Assembly: GCA_937967325.1 (NCBI GenBank) | Contig: CALBSQ010000201.1 | Coordinates: forward strand, 1-34,573 | DNA from: an uncultured Chloroflexota bacterium | GTDB taxonomy: Bacteria; Chloroflexota; UBA4733 | DNA length: 34,573 nucleotides | Reading direction: 5' to 3' | Shown: positions 23,890-31,334 of the stretch, piece by piece | How the letters are laid out: every line of letters starts with the position of its first letter | How positions within the stretch are numbered: the stretch's first letter is position 1 | Made by a program: the position numbers and the translations under genes | The notes under the pieces: generated by a model | Seen by the model: only the letters and a program-made list of their open reading frames with translations | What the model was told of the DNA's origin: nothing | Database searches by the model: none

Positions 23890-24981
23890 TTAGCATCCTC
23901 TCTGCTGCTGGCGAGCCGTCTCGATGATCTCCCGCACCAGCGCCGCGTCGGCGCGAGCGCCATTGACGTCGGTCAGTGGCGGCCTACCCTGGACGATGCA
24001 GTCGTGGAAGTGGACCAGCTCGGCCTTGAAGCCGGGATCGTGCGAGAGCACGATCTCCTTGCGCCAAGGAGCGCCGTCCTCACTCCCTTGTAGCGTGACG
24101 GTGGTGGGCAGCCCGCGCGAGAAGCCGGTAGGGAAGCTCACCAGCACCCGCTCGTCGGAGCCGTACACCTCCAGCGTCTCGCGGAAGTCCCAGAGGTTGG
24201 GCAGGTCGACCCAGGTGGCGACGCAGCGCCGCTCGCCGCTGTAGGCGAGGACCGTGCTGAAGCCGCGGCCGTCGAGCCAGATGTCCGCGCTAACCACCCG
24301 CTCCGGCGGGCCAAAGATGCCGCGCAAGCAGCTAATGTCGTGGATCATGCTGCCGATGAGCATGGCAAAGGCCGCGCGCTCGGCCGGCGTGGCGTCCGCG
24401 CCGATGGCCTCGGCGATGCGCTCCTCTCGCAACTGCTGCCACTGGGCCAGCGCCGCCATAGGCGCGTCGCCGAACCGCTGGATGTGGAACTCCTGCATGT
24501 GCAGCGCGTTGTCCGGGTGCAGGTGGTTGACCTGGATGAAACGGACATCGCGCATCGCCAGAATACGCTCCCGCGCGTACTGGAAGCCCGGCTCGTGCTG
24601 TTTCATGTAGGCGGCCATCAGGACGCCGCCGCCCGCCTCTGCCGCGCTGAGGATGGCGTCGGCCTCGGACACCGTGTAGCAAATGGGCTTCTCGATCAGC
24701 AAGTGCTTGCCGGCCCGCGCCGCCGCGATCGCCACCGGCGACTTGGGGTCGGCCAGGCAGAGTATCAGAGCGTCGACGTCAGACTCGATCAGCTCTCGAT
24801 AGTCGGTGGACCGCCGCGGCACGCCGAAGCGATCGCCCACTGCCTGCACAAGGCGCGGCGACACATCGCAAACGCCAACGACTTCCCAGAGGTCCGGCCG
24901 CTCCAGCAGATTGGGCAGGTGCTGGCACTGGGCAATGGCGCCGCATCCGACTGCGCCGACCTTCACGCGCTGTGTCGTCAT
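23890..24981 (-). CDS. Gfo/Idh/MocA-family NAD(P)-dependent oxidoreductase
   Basis: This 363-residue protein has an N-terminal Rossmann domain with VGAVGCGAIA (about residues 8-17) and the catalytic lysine in LLIEKPIC (E97, K98, P99). The C-terminal alpha/beta domain has HDISCLRGIFG, where His is usually catalytic, and FHDCIVQGRPP near the end. Family members oxidise or epimerise sugars, inositols and related compounds. The start is ATG 24981 with GGGGAGGACAGGGC before it, facing the DUF2851 gene across a 148-bp divergent region. The cupin gene follows with one base between. Which sugar it acts on cannot be read from the sequence. Confidence 0.92.
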   Translation of the reverse strand: MTTQRVKVGAVGCGAIAQCQHLPNLLERPDLWEVVGVCDVSPRLVQAVGDRFGVPRRSTDYRELIESDVDALILCLADPKSPVAIAAARAGKHLLIEKPICYTVSEADAILSAAEAGGGVLMAAYMKQHEPGFQYARERILAMRDVRFIQVNHLHPDNALHMQEFHIQRFGDAPMAALAQWQQLREERIAEAIGADATPAERAAFAMLIGSMIHDISCLRGIFGPPERVVSADIWLDGRGFSTVLAYSGERRCVATWVDLPNLWDFRETLEVYGSDERVLVSFPTGFSRGLPTTVTLQGSEDGAPWRKEIVLSHDPGFKAELVHFHDCIVQGRPPLTDVNGARADAALVREIIETARQQQRGC

Positions 24982-25129
24982 TTGCCCTGTCCTCCCCGCT
25001 CCGCTGCACGGCAGCTAGTGTAGTGCGTGCGAAGCGGGAGTGCAGCATCGATGTCCGCGCACTTGCGCATCCAGCATACCGACGCTACCTTTCTACCAAT
25101 CGAGCAGCGCCAATCCGTAGGGGGACTCA

Positions 25130-26515
25130 ATGCCATTGCCGGCCGGCTTGCGCGAGGAGCACCTCTGCGTCGCCTGGGAGCGCGGCCTGCTCGATCCTCA
25201 GCGGGTGGTCGCGGGCGACGGGATGCCCATCCAGGTTGTCTATTCGGGCCGTCGCTGCGGCGACCCAGGACCCGATTTCCGCGACGCCGTGCTTGCTTTG
25301 CCGGACGCGACCTTGCTCTACGGCGACATCGAGGTCCACTCGTCGTGGGCCGGCTGGCGAGAGCACGGCCACGACAGCAATCCCGCCTACGACCGTATCG
25401 TCCTCCATGTGACTTGGGCTGATCCGGATGAGGTGACGACCAGCTCCGGCCGGCGGGTCCGCGGTCTGGCGCTATCCGACTGCCTCAACTTGGCGCTGAC
25501 GGAATTGCTTCGTCTCCCGCTCCGGCCGCGGCTCGTTTGGGGACCCACCTGCCCCGCGGCGGTGACGGGCCGGGCTGCGCCCGATTTGGAGCGGTTTCTG
25601 GTGGAGCAGGGCCGGGCGCGTTTGGAAGCCCGCGCCGCTGTCCTCAGCGCTGAGATTGACGCTTTCGGCCCCGAACAGGCGCTGTGGACGGCTCTGCTCC
25701 GGGCGCTGGGCTACCGCCGCAATACGGCGCCGTTCGACCAACTGAGCCGGATCGTTCCCTGGCAATCGGCCGCTACCGTCGCCCGGATCGCCGGCCAGAG
25801 CGCCACGACCGCCCTGTTGCTCGGCGCGGCCGGCTTCCTGGCGGCGGTGCAACGAACACTGCCGCCGGCTGACGAGGCGCTGCGCCGGCGGTGGGAGGCG
25901 ATGTGGCGGAAGCTGCAGCCCTACTGCGCCGCCACGCCGCTGGACAGGGGCGCCTGGACGGTTGCCGGGGTGCGACCCGACAACGCGCCGGCTCGCCGCG
26001 TGGCTGCCGCCGCCGCGCTAGCCCTGGCGCATCGCGACGGCCTGGCGGCGGCGCTCTGCAGCGGCGTGGACGACCTCGACCGGCCGTTGCTGCAGCCGCT
26101 TCCAGACGACGGCTATTGGGGCGCTCACGCCGACCTGGGACGACTGGTGGGTCCGGCGCCGGCCGCGCTCGTCGGCCGCACTCGGCAGACCGAGATGGAG
26201 GTCAATGCCATCCTGCCCGTCGCCCTTGCGCTGGCGCGCGAGCGCGGCGACGCCGCGCTGACACAGGCCGTCCTGACCCGCTATGCCGCCGCGAGCGCCT
26301 CGGGCGGCAACCAGATCACCCGCCACATGCTCCAGACCATCGGCGCCCCGGCGCGGACCGCTCGCAGCGCCGCCGCCGAGCAGGGCCTGCTGCACCTCTA
26401 CACCCAGTGGTGCCGCGAGCGCCGCTGCTGGCACTGCCCGATCCCGGCGACGTTTGGACAGCCGAGTGGGTCGACTGGCCCAACAGGTGAATCGCCGTCC
26501 GATTTGGCGCTGTAG
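25130..26515 (+). CDS. DUF2851 family protein
   Basis: This 461-residue protein matches DUF2851: EEHLCVAWERGLLDPQRVVAGDG at the start, then the mark GDPGPDFRDAVLAL and GDIEVHSSWAGWREHGHDSNPAYDRIVLHV. That stretch holds conserved D, E, H and D residues and looks nuclease-like (similar to PD-(D/E)XK-type spacing), but I know of no assay. The second half is alpha-helical, and ends with a C-rich patch: WCRERRCWHCPIPATFG. The start is ATG 25130 with GGGGG nine bases upstream. It is divergent from the oxidoreductase gene and followed by a 20-bp perfect hairpin 5 bases after its stop. Confidence 0.85.
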   Translation: MPLPAGLREEHLCVAWERGLLDPQRVVAGDGMPIQVVYSGRRCGDPGPDFRDAVLALPDATLLYGDIEVHSSWAGWREHGHDSNPAYDRIVLHVTWADPDEVTTSSGRRVRGLALSDCLNLALTELLRLPLRPRLVWGPTCPAAVTGRAAPDLERFLVEQGRARLEARAAVLSAEIDAFGPEQALWTALLRALGYRRNTAPFDQLSRIVPWQSAATVARIAGQSATTALLLGAAGFLAAVQRTLPPADEALRRRWEAMWRKLQPYCAATPLDRGAWTVAGVRPDNAPARRVAAAAALALAHRDGLAAALCSGVDDLDRPLLQPLPDDGYWGAHADLGRLVGPAPAALVGRTRQTEMEVNAILPVALALARERGDAALTQAVLTRYAAASASGGNQITRHMLQTIGAPARTARSAAAEQGLLHLYTQWCRERRCWHCPIPATFGQPSGSTGPTGESPSDLAL

Positions 26516-26520
26516 TCGGC

Positions 26521-26564
26521 GCGGCAAGGGCAGGGCGTATTGCTATACGCCCTGCCCTTGCCGC
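26521..26564 (+). repeat. 20-bp perfect hairpin, GGGCGTAT family
   Basis: The arms 26521-26540 and 26545-26564 are perfect reverse complements over 20 bases around the loop TGCT. The central 20 bases (26533-26552) repeat the core seen at 19128-19196. It begins 5 bases after the DUF2851 stop, so it may work as a terminator, although no T-run follows. The rest of the gap 26516-26687 shows only the AAAAGGAGGA ribosome site of the next gene. Confidence 0.85.
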
Positions 26565-26687
26565 CTCACCGGTCATCCCACTTCGGCATCGGTCATGCAT
26601 TCGGCGGGGCATCACGCCGCCGATCAAGTGCGGCAAGAAATAGCCCGTTCAGCGTACACTACCGAACAGCAATTAAAAGGAGGATTC

Positions 26688-27938
26688 ATGATCCGTCTTG
26701 GCATCGTCGGCTGCGGGCGTATCCTTCCCGCCCACCTGCGCGGCTACAAGCGCCTGCGCGACGCCGGCTACGACAATTTCCGCATCACCGGCCTGGTCGC
26801 GCGCAAGCGGTCCGACGCCGAGATGTTCCGCAAGCGCGGCGAGGGACCAACGCCCCGCGCGCCCGTGAGCGATAACCCCGGCGACCCGCTCTCCGCGCCG
26901 CACATGTACGTCGACGACGTGCATCCCGACACCGTGCCCACTGTCTACGACTCGCTGGACGACATGCTGGCGAGCGGCCAGATCGATGCTATCGACACGC
27001 CGGCCTCCGTATTCGTCCACCACACCATCGCGCTGGCCGCGTTGAAGGCCGGCAAGCACATCCTGGTGCAGAAGCCCTTCTCGGTGAGCGTCCTCGCCGG
27101 GCGGCGCATGGTGGAGGCAGCAAGAGAGGCGGGGCTGGTCCTCGGCGTGAACGAGAACGTGCGCTACGCCGCCGGCAGCCGCCACGCCGCCTGGGCCATC
27201 GAGCATGGCCACATCGGCGACGTGCAGATGGTAGCGACTATCAGCATCGGCACACGCGACTGGTCGCCAGACCGCGTGGTGGCCGACACGCCCTGGCGGC
27301 ACATCGTCAACGAGGCCGGCGGCGGCGCGACCATGGATATCGGCGTCCACGCCTTCCACGGTCTGCGCTACTTGTGCGGCGAGGTAACGAGCATGTCGGC
27401 GCTGGTGCGCACCTTCGAGCCGGTGCGTTTCCTCCGTGATCCTGCCGGTCACGTGCTGCAAGAGGTCCCTGCCGACGCCGACGACGCCTACTTCAGCCTG
27501 TTCGAGCTCGAGCGAGGCGGCATCGGCATGGCCAGCTTCACCTGGGCGGGCCACGGCGAGCCGACGGGGCTGCCCGAAGGCCGCGTGATCTACGGCTCCA
27601 AGGGCGCGATTAAGGGTGGGCGCCTGCTGGCCGACGGGAAGGACGCTGTCGCCTTATCCGACCTGTTCCAGCAATTCGCATCTGCAGAGGTCAAAGCTCG
27701 CTACTTCCCCTTGGGCCTGACTGACACCTTCGCCCTCGCCGCCTACGACTTCCTGCATGCCATCGAGACGGGCGGCCAGATGGAGGCCAGCGGCGAGGAA
27801 GGGCTGCGCGATGTCGCCACCGCCTTCGCCATGATCGAAGCCTCCCACGCGCATCGGCAGGTCGCGGTCGAGGACGTGCTATCGGGCAAGGTCGCCGCGG
27901 GGCAAGCGCCGATCGACGCGCATTACGGCCTGTCCTGA
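26688..27938 (+). CDS. Gfo/Idh/MocA-family oxidoreductase (second, plus strand)
   Basis: This 416-residue protein is a second member of the family, clearly different from the one at 23890-24981. The Rossmann motif is LGIVGCGRILPAHLRGY (residues 4-20), and the catalytic lysine is in ILVQKPFSVSV (Q128, K129, P130), so EKP has become QKP. The C-terminal domain has NEAGGGATMDIGVHAFHGLRYL, with the catalytic-like D and H. There is a roughly 25-residue insertion near 50-80 (GPTPRAPVSDNPGDPL). The start is ATG 26688 with AAAAGGAGGA at 26674-26684, the best ribosome site in the window. It stands alone. The substrate is probably a sugar or polyol derivative, not known. Confidence 0.9.
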   Translation: MIRLGIVGCGRILPAHLRGYKRLRDAGYDNFRITGLVARKRSDAEMFRKRGEGPTPRAPVSDNPGDPLSAPHMYVDDVHPDTVPTVYDSLDDMLASGQIDAIDTPASVFVHHTIALAALKAGKHILVQKPFSVSVLAGRRMVEAAREAGLVLGVNENVRYAAGSRHAAWAIEHGHIGDVQMVATISIGTRDWSPDRVVADTPWRHIVNEAGGGATMDIGVHAFHGLRYLCGEVTSMSALVRTFEPVRFLRDPAGHVLQEVPADADDAYFSLFELERGGIGMASFTWAGHGEPTGLPEGRVIYGSKGAIKGGRLLADGKDAVALSDLFQQFASAEVKARYFPLGLTDTFALAAYDFLHAIETGGQMEASGEEGLRDVATAFAMIEASHAHRQVAVEDVLSGKVAAGQAPIDAHYGLS

Positions 27939-28029
27939 TCCGGGCCGAGCGGCGCTCGACCGGGCAGATCGGACCCGACAGAGAGGTCAAGGGTTGCCGG
28001 CCCTGACCCGGCGCACCGACCACACGCAT

Positions 28030-28058
28030 TTGCGCCGCTTGCCTCTCCCGGCTACAAT
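28030..28058 (+). promoter_or_regulatory. Putative sigma-70 type promoter of the 28127 operon
   Basis: TTGCGC (28030-28035) and TACAAT (28053-28058) lie 17 bases apart, a good fit for a housekeeping promoter. A start about 61 bases before ATG 28127 would follow. Found by eye only; the region 27939-28126 has no other clear signal besides GAGGAGGA before the gene. Confidence 0.4.
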
Positions 28059-28126
28059 CGCGCGGAGGGACAAGCTCCCTTGCACCTATCCTACGTTTGC
28101 CGCCGTGCTGCGAGGAGGACAGCTCG

Positions 28127-28498
28127 ATGATCTTCTGCTATGGCGAAGGCCAAGACTTTCCCGAGTCGGCGTTCCTCCACGACGCCACCGGGAGGCTCCA
28201 GCTCCCGCCGATCCACGACGTGGACCCTCCACACTATTCCAGCGGACATCGGACGATCGAGCGCCCTGCCCCAGGGATCCTGAACGTCGCAAGTGACCGG
28301 ACGCTGGTCAAGATCCTGTCACGCGCCCTGGCCGATAGCGAGGAGGGCGACGCCGCGGAGGACGCGCACATGCTCGCGACGACCGAGCTGCTGCGCCGGG
28401 TGCGCGCGCTCCCGGACGAGCACGTGCGCGAGCTGGTGTCACACGCCGATGCGCTCCTGGGCTCGCCCGGTCTCGGTGACGGCGGCGCCGGGCGATGA
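28127..28498 (+). CDS. Hypothetical protein, first gene of a two-gene unit
   Basis: I do not recognise this 123-residue protein. It starts at ATG 28127 with GAGGAGGA at 28112-28119 (the frame runs back to 28097, but the site decides). It begins with GEGQDFPESAFLHDATGRLQ, continues with a short segment HRTIERPAPGILNVAS, and then is helical: LVKILSRALADSEEGD and TELLRRVRALPDEHVRELVSHADALLG. It has no signal peptide and no membrane segment. Its last bases overlap the start of the next gene as ATGA, so the two are translated together. Confidence 0.72.
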   Translation: MIFCYGEGQDFPESAFLHDATGRLQLPPIHDVDPPHYSSGHRTIERPAPGILNVASDRTLVKILSRALADSEEGDAAEDAHMLATTELLRRVRALPDEHVRELVSHADALLGSPGLGDGGAGR

Positions 28499-29433
28499 GC
28501 ACCGTCCCATCCCCGGAGCCGGCGAAGGAAAGGGTACGGCAGAGCGCCCCGGTTTCATCGCCAGCTCCCTCGGCGGTCAGCGCCGCGTGGACTCCGCGCT
28601 ATCGGACCCGCTTCCCACCACTCCCTCCCTGGGTGCGCGAGGCGATCGGGCACTGGCCCAAGCGCGCCGTGCCCGTCCCGTTGCTTACTCCTCCGGCAGG
28701 TGAGCCAGTCGTGCCGACAACGGACGATTTGCCCCTGCCAACGCCCGCTACGGCCGCCATCGCCGACGACCTGCAGAAGGCGTACTATCAGGCCCGCCTG
28801 CAGGTGACGCTGGACGAGCGCAAGACTCGCCTGGCCGACACGCTCAGTCAGGCGCAGGCGGATCGTGCCGCCGACGTCGACCGCGAGAAAACCGTCCACA
28901 CCAACGATTACGCCCTGAGCCAGGCGCTGTACGGCGCCTACATCGACGTCGCCAAGGGCATGCTCGACCGGGCCCACGACAAGGCCGACTTCGTCCAGAA
29001 AGCGGCCGCCGCTATCGGTACCGTCTACACCGGTATCCTAGGCCTGAGCTATGCCGGCTCATCGGGAGCAATCCCAGCCCCGGCCGGGGCTATCATCCCC
29101 GCCTTCTTCCTCGCCGTGGCTCTGGTCGGCTCAACTGTCTATCTGTCCTTCATGAGCGAAGGGGCGCCCGGTCGGCCGGAGAACATGACAGGCGTCTTGG
29201 TAGAGGATCAGCAGCGCTACCGGGATGCCTTCATCGAATGGATTCGACGCGCCGTCCGGGCCCGAGCCGGCTGGCTGCACGCCGCAATCGTCAGCCTCGG
29301 CGTCGCCGTGTGTCTGTTGCCCCTGCCCTACGTGCCGATGGATATCCACAAGGACTGGTGGATCCTCGGTTTCCTCCTGCTGCTCGGGCTGGTGACCACC
29401 GGCGTGGTGAGCGCACTGACCAGGCCGACTTAG
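28495..29433 (+). CDS. Hypothetical membrane protein, second gene of the two-gene unit
   Basis: I do not recognise this 312-residue protein. It has a Pro-rich cytoplasmic-type N-terminus (about 1-85), a charged helical stretch (about 85-150, LQVTLDERKTRLADTLSQAQ), then four hydrophobic segments: around 165-190 (AIGTVYTGILGLSYAG), 192-215 (GAIIPAFFLAVALVGSTVYL), 260-283 (WLHAAIVSLGVAVCLLPLPY) and 290-308 (WWILGFLLLLGLVTTGVV). The start is ATG 28495, overlapping the stop of the first gene by the ATGA arrangement. With that partner it may form a small membrane-linked module of unknown role. Confidence 0.72.
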   Translation: MSTVPSPEPAKERVRQSAPVSSPAPSAVSAAWTPRYRTRFPPLPPWVREAIGHWPKRAVPVPLLTPPAGEPVVPTTDDLPLPTPATAAIADDLQKAYYQARLQVTLDERKTRLADTLSQAQADRAADVDREKTVHTNDYALSQALYGAYIDVAKGMLDRAHDKADFVQKAAAAIGTVYTGILGLSYAGSSGAIPAPAGAIIPAFFLAVALVGSTVYLSFMSEGAPGRPENMTGVLVEDQQRYRDAFIEWIRRAVRARAGWLHAAIVSLGVAVCLLPLPYVPMDIHKDWWILGFLLLLGLVTTGVVSALTRPT

Positions 29434-29628
29434 ACGGTTTCGGTTCGGTCGAAGTGACGTTACCGCGGCGAAAGGGCGATCAAACACCGAGAGCGGGGAC
29501 CGGGCGCCGTGCTATGATCGTACTGGTTGCCGCCGGCGGGACTTCGCCGTTGTGCGTGCGGTCGGACCGCGGGAATCCCAGCGCACGCTGCCCAGGGATG
29601 GCGGAGGGTACCAGGCGAAAGGATATCA

Positions 29629-30798
29629 ATGGAGTTCCAACTGACGGCGCAGCAGGCCGACATTCAAGCTAGGACTCGAGCGATCGCCGCGGAGGCGCTG
29701 GCTGCGCGCGCGGCGTCGGTTGACCGTGATGGTCGCTTCCCGACGGAGAATTTCGGCGACCTCCACCGGGCCGGACTGCTGGCCCTGCTGGTCCCCCGGG
29801 ACCTCGGCGGCGAGGGCGCCGACATCATATCCTACGTGCTGGCCTGCGAGGAGGTCGGCCGGGCCTGCGGCTCGACTGCCCTGCCGTTCCTGATGCACCA
29901 GGGCAACTGCCTCGCCATTCTGGTGGGGGGCAGCCCGGAGCAGCAGCGCCGCTACCTGGGGGCTGTGACCGGCGAAGGCAAGCTGATCGGGGTGGCCTTC
30001 AGCGAACCGGGCTCGGGCAGCAACTTCGCCGTCCCGCAGATCACCAGCCGGCGCGACGGCGACCGCTACGTGCTCAATGGTCGCAAGTTCTTCGCGACCG
30101 GCGCGGGCCACGTCGACTACCTGCTGGTGAACACGCAGATCGAGGACGCGGCGGCTCCCACCGACACCAACCTCTTCATTCTGGACGCGCGGAACAATCC
30201 CGGCCTGCACGTCCAGGAGAACTGGGACGCCATGGGCATGCGCGGAACGCCGAGCAACGACGTGATCCTTGAGGATTGCGCCGTGCCGGCAGCCGATCGG
30301 ATCGGCGAGCACGGCAAGGCGCTAGATACGCTGCTGCAGATCGCCGGCGTCTACTATCTGGGAATGGCAGGGGCTTTCCTTGGCATCGGCCAGGCGGCGC
30401 TCGACTATGCCGCCAACCACCTCCAGACGCGCGTGCAATTCCCCGATCCCAAGCCGCTGGCCCATCATCAGGGGCTGCGCTTCGCTTTCGCCGACGCGCA
30501 CGTGGCGCTGCAGGGCGCCCGCTGGCTGCTGTACCACGCCTCGTTCGTGGCCCAGACCGACCCGGCCAACGCCGTCGTTCCCGTCCACGAGGCCAAGCTC
30601 GCCTGCAACCTCGCTGCCATCCAGGCGACGGACCGGGCGATGCAGCTCTGCGGCGGACGCGGCTATCTCAAACGCAACCCCGTCGAGCGGTACTATCGCG
30701 ACGTGCGGGCCGGGGCACTGATGGCCGTGAACGCCGAGGTTTGCCGCGAGTTTATCGCCAAGCCGCTGCTCGGGATGGACCCGCTGGCGGCAGACTGA
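29629..30798 (+). CDS. Acyl-CoA dehydrogenase-like flavoprotein
   Basis: The 389-residue protein has the full acyl-CoA dehydrogenase fold: MEFQLTAQQADIQARTRAIA at the start, GLLALLVPRDLGGEGADI, the FAD-binding strand region GVAFSEPGSGSNF, NGRKFFATGAGHVDYLL, and the C-terminal helices with QLCGGRGYLKRNPVERYYRD. The usual catalytic glutamate, in YEGT of the medium-chain family, would fall in GALMAVNAEV, where Ala is found. The glutamate site used in isovaleryl-CoA dehydrogenase also appears to be lost (Tyr by eye). It may therefore be a flavin-dependent monooxygenase or reductase of the same superfamily. The start is ATG 29629 with AAAGGA about 8 bases before. A TGCTATGAT -10-like string is at 29510-29518 without a -35. 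The gene precedes the DinB-like gene by 27 bp. Confidence 0.8.
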   Translation: MEFQLTAQQADIQARTRAIAAEALAARAASVDRDGRFPTENFGDLHRAGLLALLVPRDLGGEGADIISYVLACEEVGRACGSTALPFLMHQGNCLAILVGGSPEQQRRYLGAVTGEGKLIGVAFSEPGSGSNFAVPQITSRRDGDRYVLNGRKFFATGAGHVDYLLVNTQIEDAAAPTDTNLFILDARNNPGLHVQENWDAMGMRGTPSNDVILEDCAVPAADRIGEHGKALDTLLQIAGVYYLGMAGAFLGIGQAALDYAANHLQTRVQFPDPKPLAHHQGLRFAFADAHVALQGARWLLYHASFVAQTDPANAVVPVHEAKLACNLAAIQATDRAMQLCGGRGYLKRNPVERYYRDVRAGALMAVNAEVCREFIAKPLLGMDPLAAD

Positions 30799-30825
30799 TC
30801 GCGATCGAGGATAAGGAGACACCCT

Positions 30826-31287
30826 ATGAGCGAGACGAAGGCCCTCATCCGCCGTCTGCAGGACACCATGAACCAGACCCTCGACCAGCTTTACGCCATG
30901 CCCGACGCGGTGCTGGAGGCCCATTCCGAGCACACCTGCGCCCGCGGCGGCAACGTGCGCGATCTGATCACCCACATGATCGATCACGAGCGCATGCACC
31001 TGGGCAGCGTGGTGAATGACCGCGCCGAGGTCTATGCCCTTCAACAAGGGCAGGTGCATCGCTTGCTGGCCGAGTGGTTCCGCGATCGGGCCATGGTGGT
31101 CGCCGCGCTGATCGGGCTGCCGGACGAGGCGCTGGACAAGTGCCCGACTCCGGCGGAGTGGAGCATCCGGGAGATCGTCGACCACCTTATCTACTGGGAG
31201 CGGGACGCCGCCAACGACGCGGCGACGCATGCGGCTGCGCACGCCGATATGCAGGCCCAGGCAGCCGTCGTCGGTGGTCGCGGTTAG
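30826..31287 (+). CDS. DinB superfamily protein
   Basis: This 153-residue protein looks like a DinB/YfiT four-helix bundle. Probable metal ligands are H50, H54 and H58 in LITHMIDHERMHLG and H120 in EWSIREIVDHLIYWERDA; the last is the best family mark. Members may be thiol-dependent S-transferases or have damage-related roles; no substrate can be given. The start is ATG 30826 with AAGGAG about 8 bases upstream. It follows the flavoprotein by 27 bp on the same strand, so they may form one transcript, and is itself followed by a secreted-protein gene 47 bp on. Confidence 0.8.
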   Translation: MSETKALIRRLQDTMNQTLDQLYAMPDAVLEAHSEHTCARGGNVRDLITHMIDHERMHLGSVVNDRAEVYALQQGQVHRLLAEWFRDRAMVVAALIGLPDEALDKCPTPAEWSIREIVDHLIYWERDAANDAATHAAAHADMQAQAAVVGGRG

Positions 31288-31334
31288 TTGTCCGTAAAGG
31301 GATGTTTGCGGGAATGGGATAGGGGCAGACCAGC

